Shown here: positions 35,071 to 46,228 of the stretch, in pieces
Layout: each line of letters starts with the position of its first letter
Numbering within the stretch: the stretch's first letter is position 1
NCBI GenBank assembly: GCA_022592435.1
Contig: JABYQS010000032.1
Coordinates: forward strand, 62,001-126,000
DNA from: Cerioporus squamosus
Taxonomy: Eukaryota > Basidiomycota > Agaricomycetes > Polyporales > Polyporaceae
Direction: 5' to 3'
Length of the DNA stretch: 64,000 bases
Translations under genes and position numbers: made by a program
The notes under the pieces: generated by a model
Database searches by the model: none
What the model saw: only the letters and a program-made list of their open reading frames with translations
Told to the model about the DNA's origin: nothing

Positions 35071-37328
35071 ATGAACTCCTCGGCTCTCGGTCTTATTGCA
35101 CTCTTCCGTAACCGCGGAGATCCCGATTGGGACGTCGTCACCTCCCATATACGAAGTGACTTGAACCTGCCGGGTGAGCTTGACGTCTCACTCACGCGGG
35201 AACCCCGCAGATACTGAGCGTTCTCTAGACTTTACAACCAGCCTTGGGCTCAAGCAAGTTGCGTTGCATTTCGACCGTATTTACGACATGCTGGAAGATC
35301 TATATCTTCTGGCTCGTGCCCACGACTCTCCACAAGTGATGGCAGGAGTGGCGATCATCTGGATTCGGATGTGTGCAGATATCGTGATCCGAGAGAAAAT
35401 GGTGGACAGAGGTGCAACGCTTCGTAAAAACGCAGGCATTGCAACTGACTTGGCCTTACAGCACTTCTTGACCGAGTAGTCGCCTTACTCAACCCCAAAC
35501 CGACACGGCGTATCGCGCTCGAGATGCTGCTGGCACTCACTCATTATTGCAGCTTCTCTCACAGTGTGTTCCTCGAGAAGGTCGCGCGGAAGAATGGAGT
35601 ACTTGTACAGCTCTTGCAGGATTCCGACAGCGATCCCACCGTAGCGGAGCTCATCGTCGTCATCATGTCCCACACTATTCCCACCACTGTCTCCTCATTT
35701 CCAGTTGATCAATCGGGCGACCGTGCCGCAGCCTACTCCATCCACTCGGTCCTACAATCGACCGTGGCATTACTGCGCAAGCCCGGGACGTGTACGCCGT
35801 CCATGCTATCACACGCTCTCTCTCTCCTTGCTATTCCTGCAGAAGAGTTTCCCCGCCAGTGCAAGGGAGTCGAACCCCTTCCCCGACTCTTTGTCGCTTT
35901 TCTACGCAGCAAGGACGTGGTAGCCCGGGCTGTTGCCATGGACGCGCTCATAGACGTCTCCCGCGCTGAGTCTGAGCGCGACCGGTATGCCGTAGATCTG
36001 AGCCGCGTACGCGATATCCTTGCAGGTACACAGGAGCTCCCGGAAGGGCTGGAAGTCGATGAAGATTGGCTCACTCGGTCCAATGCCTTCGATCTCTACT
36101 CCTCCACGGTCGACTACTTCACAGCAATATCACAACTCGCCATGGACCGTGACTTTCTCGAGCATGGGCGTCGCTTGGCTGACATTGTTCAGCGTTCTCC
36201 TTGTGCTGTCGAAGGCGAGTGGAGAGCCCTTGAAGACGACGGCGAGGTTGCTCAGTCGGATAGGCTGCCGCTACGCCTTTGGTCCGACGCTCTTGTCGAA
36301 TGCGCGAGAGCCCTGCGTCTCACGGGAGCACACGGCGATCGTAATGCGGCGGATATACTCGACATGAAGTATCTCCTCATTCGAGGTCGTCTCTTGGAAG
36401 CTGTAGCCCTGGCAAAGCGGGTGATCGCGAAGAATCCGAACCTCGTATACGCATGGTACGTTGTCAGCTTGAGCGGTGACACGGAGAACGGGTTGCACGC
36501 TGCGAAGGAGGGCCTCCAGTGTGCCGGTGTCACCCAGTTCCTTCGTACCCAAATGCTCTGGAGAGCGGTAGATCTCGGGGTGGGCAGAGCTCTGTCTATT
36601 CTGACATCGTGCATAGGAGAAGATTCGCCAAAACGTGCTGAAGGGACAGCCATTCTGTCTGTGGCGCTGCAAGACACGGATACGTTCATAGAAGAGACTC
36701 CCGGCGACGCACCTCTAGTACTTACGGTGCTGGGTTGGCGTATCATCCTGAAGCTGCTACTCAGTGGTTCTGACATGAGCAGCAACTTGCACGAGCTCAG
36801 GGTACGTTTGCTACGTCTAATGGACTGGAATGTCACTTGTTCACTCTTGTCACATTGCTCCAGGGAACTTTTCGTCAGATTAGGACAACGGTAAACCTCA
36901 TGAAAGCCATGGGCTACGCGATCAATAGATCTGCCTTGTACCTCACGTGGAGTTACGTATCGGACCATTACCAGGAGGCAGAGAGAGAGTGGGGAGCTTT
37001 GATTCAAGCATACGACCGAGTGGACCCCAATGTCGGTTGTCCTGCCACTTACTTCAGCATCGGAACCGATTACCCAACCCGCATTCACAATGCTGGAGCA
37101 ATGGTTCCGAGGCGGCGTGAGGCCCGCCGGTGCGCTCGCTGCGGGTCACCAAGCGCCTCGCTGAAGCGTTGCAAAGGTTGCATGACAGCCAGGTATGTTT
37201 CTTCATATATGGCAAGACCGGTGAATGCTGACCAGACCACTCCGATACTATTCCGAAGATACTGTGATCCTGTATGTCAACGCGCGCATTGGTTGGTCCA
37301 CCGGGAGACCTGCAGTGGTCGCACTTGA
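35071..37328 (+). CDS. MYND-type zinc-finger protein
   Basis: Five exons join in phase, 35071-35173, 35211-35411, 35462-36801, 36864-37192 and 37259-37328, for 680 residues. Most of the protein is alpha-helical and repeat-like (HEAT/TPR-like segments such as AVAMDALIDVSRAESERD and ALRLTGAHGDRNAADILD). The C-terminus is a complete MYND zinc finger: C-x2-C-x9-C-x2-C-x5-C-x3-C-x7-H-x3-C, spelled CARCG...CKGCMTARYCDPVC...H...C, split by the last intron. MYND fingers usually bind proline-rich partners; this architecture is frequent in basidiomycetes, but its role is unknown. The start follows a short leader (acatagcaATG). A decayed paralogue lies at 43.6-45 kb on the other strand. No lesion is seen in this copy. 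Confidence 0.85.
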
Positions 37329-37558
37329 GATAGAGCACAACTTGGGACTCAGCACTAGCGGTGGCATCATGCTCAGTGCATGTCGACGTACAGTCTTGCA
37401 TGCGTAGCCGATCCCACAATATGCATTTGCTTGAAGGTTTATGCTCACCTGATCTTGTATTCATACCCAGTACATGGCTTGTTACGCGTGAATGGCATTG
37501 CGACGGTACCATTCGAGCAGCGCATCCAGATTGGACTGCAGTCCTTCTCGCGACATGG

Positions 37559-39930
37559 TCATGAATAGGAAATCGTCCGCCTGCGCAAGGTAATACAGGC
37601 GCACAAAGTTGAAGAAGACATCATGTGGGTGAGGAGGACACCGAAAGTCGGCAAAGAACGGTAGCTACTGGAGGACGGGAGAGGCAGGGGTGAGGAGACT
37701 CGACGGCGTGTTGCTCTGACCCTAGAATAGTTCGAAACGAAAACGTCGTTCGAAATGCCGAGAATCTCCCCTGTGAGATATCGAGGGTTCGACTGCAGAC
37801 TCTCCGCAGTACTCCGCAACAACATAACCATAAACTCAAGATAAGGATTGTACAGGTCTACGAGTAGATCCTGCAGACTGATACGCACGTTCGCCACCGT
37901 CCTGAGCTTGTCAGCGGCATCGTTAACTTGATCTTCTCGCAGGTGACAATCGAACCATACTGGAGCATCACCGGATCTTGCGCACCTTGCTATTGTATTG
38001 CGATGGGCGATGGGAGAAGAACGGCCGGCGCGGGCTGTGCAGGAGGGACAGTGTGACCAGTAGGCTCTTGCGGGATACACTGACGCCGGGATGGTCTCCG
38101 GTCATACAAGAAGACGAGCCATCCACGTCCATCGAATCGGGATCGGGGATGTCGCAAATGCAGGGCATGGTGACGGCGACATCAGCGCACGCCACAGCCA
38201 CCCGGGGTCATGATCACATAGCGGTTATAGGCGGCGTCATAGCAGGCGGATATGCGCTTTGGCTAGGAAGTTGTCTACTTCCTTCTTCATCCCAATGCGC
38301 TTGTGATGCTTCAACAGATCGAATTCGAGGATATCTTTGAGAAGGCTTGCCCTACAACAAAATCAACAATGGAGATGGACGACGGCGTGCTCTCGTACTT
38401 ACCTTTCGCTTTGCAAGATCGATCGCAGTCTTGTCATACGGAGTCGCTTCTTCGCTTCGCGGTACTTGTTGAGGAGAGTTCGCGCTGAATTGATGTCAGC
38501 AAAAGCTTCCTCCACTGAACATTTCACTTACGCATATCATACAACTTAGTAATGCTAGTGTGGGCGACCCGTCGTTCATGCGACCCTCAATGTCCTTACT
38601 CATCGGGGTATTCAAGTTGAAGCTCCATGTACCGTTCCAGCGTGGAGACAAAGGAGAAGGCTGCAAAGCTAGACCTCATAACCTATGTAAGCCACACGGA
38701 TGTGCAAATCACACAGTTTCACTCACTCTCAATGTCGTAGAAGATCAACTATGGAGTTCGCCATGAGGAGTTCGTGGCGACACGCCATGGGGATGTTCCC
38801 AGTCAACTCCCAGACGGGTACCTGCGCGCATGTCGAAGTGCGTGCCCAGAAGAGCCCATACACGTGCCTCTTCCTCCATCTCGCCGCTGGGACAGCGCAA
38901 GTTGCCTTGGACGTCCAGTACTCTATCCCGAGGCTTCCTGTCAAAACGTTCAGCCTATTTGCGAAGGGTAAGCACGGATCCGGAGCAGAATGGGACATCA
39001 CGGGGTCTCTGTCCGTGGTGGTCGTATCGCCATTGTCCGTTCCAGCCCCGACGGCGGTCTCGGTTCCGATCTGCACACGGAGCCTGTCCGTGAAGTCCTC
39101 GAAGAGTTGTTCGTTCGTCTGCAGTGGTAAGAGGGTTTCAAGCTCCATGTATCAAAGTCGTTCGAGATCGTCGAGTAGCTCTAGGCGGTCCGGGAGGCCG
39201 GCGGTGCCTGGGTGGTTGCGGTGGCACTTGCCGACGACGAGGCCGTCTTCCGCGATCTCCGGACCCTCTGGGTCGGCGAGGCCGTCGACGTATAACTTGG
39301 TGGAGGTCCAGCAGTCGATACTGACTGCCGTGGCATCGCGGTAAAAGGAAGAAGCTTGAACCACTCGAGAGGCGTAGTACCGGTGGTGGTAGTTGGTCAA
39401 GATGTTCCGAGGCTTCCTGGGACGGCTTAAGTGATAGTTTTCCTATGGAATAGCAGAGGACGTCAGCTCAGCCGTGAGTTTCATGCAGTGTGCGATAAAC
39501 TCATCGGAAGACAATGTCGCGTAGGCGGCGGCATGCTCGGAACTCCCTCATGCTTTGATTGATCTCTCTGTGGCGATCCCGCAACGGTGCGGACGAGAAC
39601 TGACTGGCCCCGTATGCGGGACGATGCTTTCTGTCGCATGGGGGTAATGAGCGTGGAAAGCATGCACGGTAGCGTGAAGAGATGGTCTTAGCGAAGTGCG
39701 TCCGTGATGTATCCCGTGCGCGGCGGTATATCCCTCGATCCAGGAAACAGCCCCATCTCCAGTAACTGATATGGTTCGACACATGCTTGCCGCTCAGCTT
39801 GAACCATGCTTCGGGTCTTTCTGGCTCGAGACACTCGGCGAACCTCCCTTAGCGAGGTTTGAAAGGACGACAGGGACATAGTCCGAAGCGCAAACTACAA
39901 TACAGGTAACGTGTGTCGCGGCGCAAGCGT
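37559..39930 (-). mobile_element. Decayed KDZ-type DNA transposon, copy A
   Basis: From high to low coordinate the minus strand shows YQLLEMGLFPGSRDIPPRTG (about 39750), RDRHREINQSMREFRACRRL (about 39550), an extended unassigned block at 39400-38730, ELLMANSIVDLLRH, FVSTLERYMELQLEYPDE, then KLYDMR, LLNKYREAKKRLR, KKEVDNFLAKAHI and LREDQVNDAADKLRT. The VDL...ALxRY and LREDQVNDA blocks match copy B at 58.2-59.9 kb. Copy B additionally holds the catalytic core between them. Here that core is deleted, and a TGA follows LLRH. KDZ elements are cut-and-paste-type transposons expanded in basidiomycetes. Terminal repeats were not found, so the ends are approximate. Confidence 0.65.
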
Positions 39931-41119
39931 GCACTACGCCTATGAACTACGGTACTGGTGTAGTATGGTGGATTTTCTCTGGTAGACGGTGCGTTTCGAA
40001 ACACGGTACTGTGAGTACCGGCAGGGTCGCCTATGAGACTGCCGCCAGGGCTATGAAGGTCCCGGATAGCTCGCTCGCGTAGCGTGCGGCAGATTGAATA
40101 CTGTGCAGCCAGCCTGAGCCGGCCAGCGGTCCAGCGACGCGGCACGCCGCAGTCGTGCAGCTGTGCCCATATGACAGACTGGTCCACGAAGGGAAAGGCG
40201 TGTCAAAAATACACAAAAGTCACCCACAGCGGACTGTCGTGATCATGATCACATGCCCTTTCGCTACCGGCCCCCAGGGTGTAGAAGATTCTCGACAGCC
40301 ATACGATAGGCGGGGGGGGGGGGGGAGAGGGGGTACGGGAGAATTCGTGCTGGTGATACGGTCGACCGCATCTGCACACTCTGATGATCGGCTGATCTTG
40401 AGCACACAGCTCTCAAGGCCGATGTTACTGTAGCTTTTCCCACGAGCAATGGACCATCTTCAACACCGGTGGCAGCAGACATGGACCGTAGAGACACGGC
40501 GCATATATCGAGCACTCGGCGGAGAGCTTCATGCAGCGGTGTGAGAGGCTCAGAGTCCACGGACATGGTTGCGCAGTAGCCAACGGACGGGCGATCAGAC
40601 CAGAAGTTCGTCTGCATGGACGGTAGGGCTACTGTTCGGCACGACCTTGCAGTCCATCGCCGACATTCCGAGATGATGGATGGAGGTCGAGTGTGGGATG
40701 ACTACGAGAACGTTACATAAACGATGTGGAGATACACCATTGTTGCACGGCTTACATGCGTCGGGGAATGCGCAGCAATGTAAATATACGGGCAGGCGAG
40801 GCCACTTCCGTGATCGAATCGAAGTTGAGATCATCCATGAGGGGCAGGCTACATAGTAACCGTGTCTGCGCTCACAACTGCGAGGAGCTCAGGAACCGCC
40901 GGGTTCATGGGCACTTATGGAGCATGAGAGCCGTATGCAGAAACGAGATGGGGACGCAGATGCACATTCTACGCGTACGCGACCACGATGGTGCCGGTAA
41001 ACATACTGTGACGAATGATCTCACCTCCAAGGTTCCCTCAACGGCACCCGAATTGAGTGGTCCATTGGACAACCTCCTGCCGTAAGACCTCCGCGTAGCC
41101 GCAAACGGGAGTTTGACAT
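39931..41119. other. No supported gene
   Basis: Short ORFs only. A run of G with one A interruption lies at about 40309-40332. The stretch may contain the 5' end of KDZ copy A, but no terminal inverted repeat was identified. Confidence 0.35.
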
Positions 41120-41660
41120 GCCAAAGGCGGTGATTTTGCGGGGACCTGCCATGGCTGGCATAGCGGCGCTTTGAAGCTAGGACGGGGATGTTTGCCGCGT
41201 CACGCAGGACGCGTGCGGCGAGTTGCCATGTACAGACTAGTCTTGCCATGCATGGAAGGTTGGCCGCGACGGGAGGCTCGCGGCTCGATCGAAGCTGGAG
41301 GCTGAGAGTGGGAAGAGGTGGTAAGCGGGTGGCACAGTTGTCGCTGGCGGGCATGAGGCAGGTGCACGGGACGAACCTGGGGCGATATCGGAGATTGTGC
41401 AGCGGTGAACTGCCTGCAGCTGCTATAGGTACCGAGCGGAAACGGACGAGACTTGCGAGAGCCAAGGCGACGGAGGGCGACGGCGAGCATGCGCAGGAAG
41501 TCCGAGAGAGAGAACAAAGCAAGTCGGCGGGCGAGTCGGCCCTCGGGTCGCGTCCCGGGGAGCGCGCGCTGTACCATGGCCAATTGAGGCAAGTCAAATT
41601 AGTCAGCATGGCCGCCCACGTGTCGCCCGCCTGGGCCCGCCGCGTGGCGAGCTCTCTCCC
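41120..41660. repeat. Dispersed repeat module, copy 2 flank
   Basis: This 541-bp stretch equals 8321-8861 base for base as far as I can see by eye, with no indel (constant offset 32799). It runs directly into the expanded tandem array. The left junction is at ccaaaggcgg; the sequences before it (tttgaca here, tggactt at the other copy) are unrelated. No target-site duplication or terminal inverted repeat is evident. Confidence 0.9.
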
Positions 41661-43444
41661 GACGTCGACTCAGCCGGTCCGCAACGCACGCAGACAGGCG
41701 GCGGCTCCTCGCCGCACGCCCCGACGCGTGCAGAGCGCCGCACGACACCGACCTCCCGACGTCGACCTCCAGCAGCTCAGCCCCGCATGCCCCGACGCGT
41801 GCACGACACCGGCCTCCCGACGTCGACTCAGCCGGTCCGCAACGCACGCAGACAGGCGGCGGCTCCCCGCCGCACGCCCCGACGCGTGCAGAGCGCCGCA
41901 CGACACCGACCTCCCGACGTCGACTCAGCCGGTCCGCAACGCACGCAGACAGGCGGCGGCTCCTCGCCGCACGCCCCGACGCGTGCAGAGCGCCGCACGA
42001 CACCGACCTCCCGACGTCGACCTCCAGCAGCTCAGCCCCGCATGCCCCGACGCGTGCACGACACCGGCCTCCCGACGTCGACTCAGCCGGTCCGCAACGC
42101 ACGCAGACAGGCGGCGGCTCCCCGCCGCACGCCCCGACGCGTGCAGAGCGCCGCACGACACCGACCTCCCGACGTCGACTCAGCCGGTCCGCAACGCACG
42201 CAGACAGGCGGCGGCTCCTCGCCGCACGCCCCGACGCGTGCAGAGCGCCGCACGACACCGACCTCCCGACGTCGACCTCCAGCAGCTCAGCCCCGCATGC
42301 CCCGACGCGTGCACGACACCGGCCTCCCGACGTCGACTCAGCCGGTCCGCAACGCACGCAGACAGGCGGCGGCTCCTCGCCGCACGCCCCGACGCGTGCA
42401 GAGCGCCGCACGACACCGACCTCCCGACGTCGACCTCCAGCAGCTCAGCCCCGCATGCCCCGACGCGTGCACGACACCGGCCTCCCGACGTCGACTCAGC
42501 CGGTCCGCAACGCACGCAGACAGGCGGCGGCTCCCCGCCGCACGCCCCGACGCGTGCAGAGCGCCGCACGACACCGACCTCCCGACGTCGACTCAGCCGG
42601 TCCGCAACGCACGCAGACAGGCGGCGGCTCCTCGCCGCACGCCCCGACGCGTGCAGAGCGCCGCACGACACCGACCTCCCGACGTCGACCTCCAGCAGCT
42701 CAGCCCCGCATGCCCCGACGCGTGCACGACACCGGCCTCCCGACGTCGACTCAGCCGGTCCGCAACGCACGCAGACAGGCGGCGGCTCCTCGCCGCACGC
42801 CCCGACGCGTGCAGAGCGCCGCACGACACCGACCTCCCGACGTCGACCTCCAGCAGCTCAGCCCCGCATGCCCCGACGCGTGCACGACACCGGCCTCCCG
42901 ACGTCGACTCAGCCGGTCCGCAACGCACGCAGACAGGCGGCGGCTCCCCGCCGCACGCCCCGACGCGTGCAGAGCGCCGCACGACACCGACCTCCCGACG
43001 TCGACTCAGCCGGTCCGCAACGCACGCAGACAGGCGGCGGCTCCTCGCCGCACGCCCCGACGCGTGCAGAGCGCCGCACGACACCGACCTCCCGACGTCG
43101 ACCTCCAGCAGCTCAGCCCCGCATGCCCCGACGCGTGCACGACACCGGCCTCCCGACGTCGACTCAGCCGGTCCGCAACGCACGCAGACAGGCGGCGGCT
43201 CCTCGCCGCACGCCCCGACGCGTGCAGAGCGCCGCACGACACCGACCTCCCGACGTCGACCTCCAGCAGCTCAGCCCCGCATGCCCCGACGCGTGCACGA
43301 CACCGGCCTCCCGACGTCGACTCAGCCGGTCCGCAACGCACGCAGACAGGCGGCGGCTCCTCGCCGCACGCCCCGACGCGTGCAGAGCGCCGCACGACAC
43401 CGACCTCCCGACGTCGACCTCCAGCAGCTCAGCCCCGCATGCCA
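41661..43444. repeat. Higher-order minisatellite array of 158- and 97-bp units
   Basis: Units begin with gacgtcgactcagcc at 41661, 41819, 41916, 42074, 42171, 42329, 42487, 42584, 42742, 42900, 42997, 43155 and 43313. Spacings are only 158 (L) or 97 (S) bp, in the order L S L S L L S L L S L L and a truncated L. The 97-bp unit lacks the 61-bp segment with ctccagcagctcagcc, which is flanked in L by two related stretches (cacgacaccgacctcccgac and cacgacaccggcctcccgac). Every S unit has ctccccgcc where L units have ctcctcgcc. Both plus-strand frames that start at 41188 and 41787 stay open (781 and 607 codons), but neither unit length is a multiple of three, so these look like compositional artefacts. 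Confidence 0.95.
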
Positions 43445-43639
43445 GCGGGCTTCTAACCGCACGACACCGCCCTCCCGAGTTGGACCCATACTGCATGCAC
43501 ACAGGCGGTGGCATCCCGCCGCACCACATCTAGAATCCCTTCCAGCACTATCCTCACAGATGGATCTGCTAGGCACTGGTGTCCTGGTGTTCCGATATAC
43601 CCACCGGTGAGCAGTCTTTTCGTCGTGACAGAGGGCTCG
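43445..43639. other. Right flank of the tandem array
   Basis: The last unit breaks off at about 43444, and the following 100 bp still echo unit words (accgcacgacaccgccctcccg) before becoming unique. The string tacccaccggtg at about 43597 resembles tacccaccggta at about 9206 downstream of the other module copy. Confidence 0.4.
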
Positions 43640-45000
43640 TGCACGCCCCTCCGTCTAGTCTCGCTTCAGGGAAGAAAGTTGCGCGGCAAACGGACATCTT
43701 CCTGCTCAATGAGGCTTTTGACACGTTGTGTCACAGTTCCTGTGATGTACTCGTTTGTGAGCAGTTCTCGGGGCCCCTGTCGATGGATACTTGGCTGGCG
43801 ATACCGCATCCCTTACATTTCTTCGTCGTGGCGCTCAGAGTTCTACCCCACGAACACTGCTGCATGCCGAGGTAGACTTCTGACAAAGGCCCCTCGTCGT
43901 GTCAAAGGTGTACCTTGTATGTTCTGCTCCGCCACTGAACAATGCCCGGCGTGCAGACGATTCGCGCGTCAAGGGCATTGCAAGCCTCGACCACCTCTCC
44001 CCACTCGCGTAGGCTTTCGTGATAGCGATGTCGGATGTTATTCCAGGTATTAGGAGTCATGTCTTGCGGACTGGATAGGCGAAGAAATTCATCACGGCAT
44101 ACGTGGTGTCTGCCCTGCTGCCTCCAGCCAAGCGCGATGCGCTTTGCGAATCACTCACATCGAGTTCCCCGGAGGTTTGGGCTCTGTCTTCCGATTACGC
44201 AGCATATGAAACTTAATATTCAGTATGTCTGCAACTTCGGGGTCTGACAAAAGATGCAACGCTTTCGCGCACTCCGGCAAAGCATCTAACCAGAGCGGAA
44301 ACAACAGCCCGAGGGGAATCTCGGCGGCTACCGAGGGCATCCTGTCCTTGACAGGTGCTCTCGTGAATCGACGGAGAGGGCTGTACTATGATTGCCCTGG
44401 TTAACGTTGACAGGTCCTGGTCGCGCGCTGCGTGAGATATTACCCCAACATACTCGACGGAACGCTGATACAGATCCGCGTTGTCTGATTGGTCGAGCTA
44501 TCGCGGATAGTTCTTCACCGTCAAGTCGACTATTGAGGGCAACGGTCGTGCGTGCTTCAAAGTGTGCGCGACGTGATGCAGGTCAACGTCGAACTTTGTT
44601 GGCATCATATCTCGCGGACTCATGTCGTTCATTCGGTCTGGTGCTTCGGGAGTGAGAGATATCACGAAGCGAGCGACGGGAGTACCACCGCCGCAAGCGC
44701 CATTACGGGGCGATCATCTGCGTGATCTTGCTCGATCTGGCACACCACCATGGTGCAGCATCTGCTGGAGGACATCTCCATGGGTCCGACAACCGTCTTC
44801 AGTAAAGACAAGGAGGAGCTGCAGTGCTATGCATCCGGTGGAGTGGTATCCGAGCTGGTCTGTGCTGGTCTGGAGGGAGACCTATCACGAACTATCGCGT
44901 GGAAGAGCGTGCGCGTCTTCCATGCTCAAAATTCACTCGATCCTTTTTACCTCGTTTGAATGGGTTTTCCTTGATAATTGAGTTCGCACAGGTTTGATCA
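43640..45000 (-). pseudogene. Decayed paralogue of the MYND zinc-finger gene
   Basis: The minus strand carries, in order, VEYVGVISHAARDQDL, LFPLWLDALPECAKALHLL with EVADILNIKFHMLR (about 44200-44330), YHESLREWGEVVEACNALD (about 44000) and TKKCKGCGIASQ (about 43800). These align with VDYFTAISQLAMDRDF, LRLWSDALVECARALRL with NAADILDMKYLLIR, YQEAEREWGALIQAYDRVD and LKRCKGCMTAR of the intact MYND gene at 35-37.3 kb. The blocks lie in different frames with stops between them, and the zinc-finger end is eroded. I infer an old duplicate that has lost function. The upstream limit is uncertain. Confidence 0.6.
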
Positions 45001-45499
45001 GGATGTTGACCGCAGCGGCTAATAGTCAAGTGTTGCGCCTCTTCACGGCCTGGCGAACCGCGTCAAGCTCCGTGTGGACTCGTGCGGTATTAGCAAGCGC
45101 TTTTCGGAGTCTACGACGTGCGGAGAGATTTGATAGTATGTCCAGAGTTATCCGCCGGCGAGTGACGTGAAATTCTGATACAGTTGGTCAGGATTCGTAC
45201 GATGTTTTCCAACCTCGAAGCATTCACTACCGACGACTCAGGAAGAGGAGCATACGGGAGCATCTCGGTGAAGACGACCGTAGCGTCTTCAGGTCATGCT
45301 CGGTGCATTATATATACTGGACATCCCGTGAGCATACATGAGTACTTGTGTACCGTTCACTGTCAGCTACTATAGATATCGGGATCGTTTCCCCAGTTCT
45401 CAGCCCCGCTGACCTGCCTGCAGCTGTCAAGGCTACAAGTTTGGGATTTCATTTCCCCGCCCTCTGAACGCAGCGTGAAGTCAAGCCACTGTGCTTCAT

Positions 45500-46228
45500 C
45501 TACATCTCCGCCCCCATCTCGGCTGACTCATCCGACAATCCTTGTTTTTCTCTTTCCAGTTGAGCAAGTCGCCGACGGCATGTTGCTGCTGTATGCTGAA
45601 GATACATGGCGAGACGTTCCTGGCGATCAACTCTCTGACTCCATAGAGCGAGTCCGGCCGACGTGGCCTTCCTCTCGCGTATCAAGTCGCAACCTTCCAC
45701 CAGGGCCTCGGTCAGGGACTCGAGCTGAAGAGTAGTAGAATCAGAGTTTGCATATTGGCTGTAACTTGAGCCTGCTACCTCCGTTGGAATGTCAATGCTA
45801 TGTTCTACGAGTGCGATGGAGTGTAGTACCCTATCAGCTACATAAGTTAATCATCAGTTGGAGTTGTTTCACAACTTTCCTGGTCGATACAGCGTCACAA
45901 TTGTCGGAGTTTACTACTGCTGTCTCATCGAGGTATCGACCAAGGGCCTCCAGGGAGGCACGGGCATATACTGCTAGCGGACTCTTGACATCGTTCACTA
46001 CCATCTTGACTTGAATGGTCGAGACTATCTGCTCGCGGCAAAGCGGACAACTCGCAGATGTTTGACGATGGGAAGTGAGACAGTCTGAACAAAGGAGATG
46101 ACCTAGTGATTGATGTCCTAGTTACCATCATGGTGCCGCGTACGCGTCTGGGGCATACCACATTGAATTGCGAAGAAGGTGGTCTCCGGCGTCGACTGAT
46201 AACAGACGGGGCAGCTGGGCCGCCTCAT
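45500..46228 (-). CDS. Small RING-finger protein with coiled-coil tail
   Basis: Exon 1 (46228-46159) and exon 2 (from 46102) join in phase and spell a C3HC4 RING finger at the very N-terminus: CPVC-x13-CGHLLCSDC...CPLC (MRRPSCPVCYQS...CGHLLCSDCLTS...CPLCREQIV). The last exon, ending at the TAG at 45500, encodes a charged helical segment (RRRLAQLEREKQGLSDES). The junction between exon 2 and the last exon is not settled: several weak donors exist near 45850-45900. RING fingers commonly act as E3 ubiquitin ligases or assembly modules. The protein resembles short RING/coiled-coil proteins of other fungi in layout only; the substrate is unknown. Confidence 0.6.

Noticed and set aside
41661..43444. 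CRISPR-like or other prokaryotic repeat array
   Set aside because: Units are directly adjacent with no unique spacers, unit lengths are far too long, and the surroundings are eukaryotic.
41599..43529. Minus-strand ORFs of 78-270 codons inside the array
   Set aside because: They recur identically at the 413-bp and 255-bp block spacings and mirror the plus-strand open frames; they are shadows of stop-poor repeat units.
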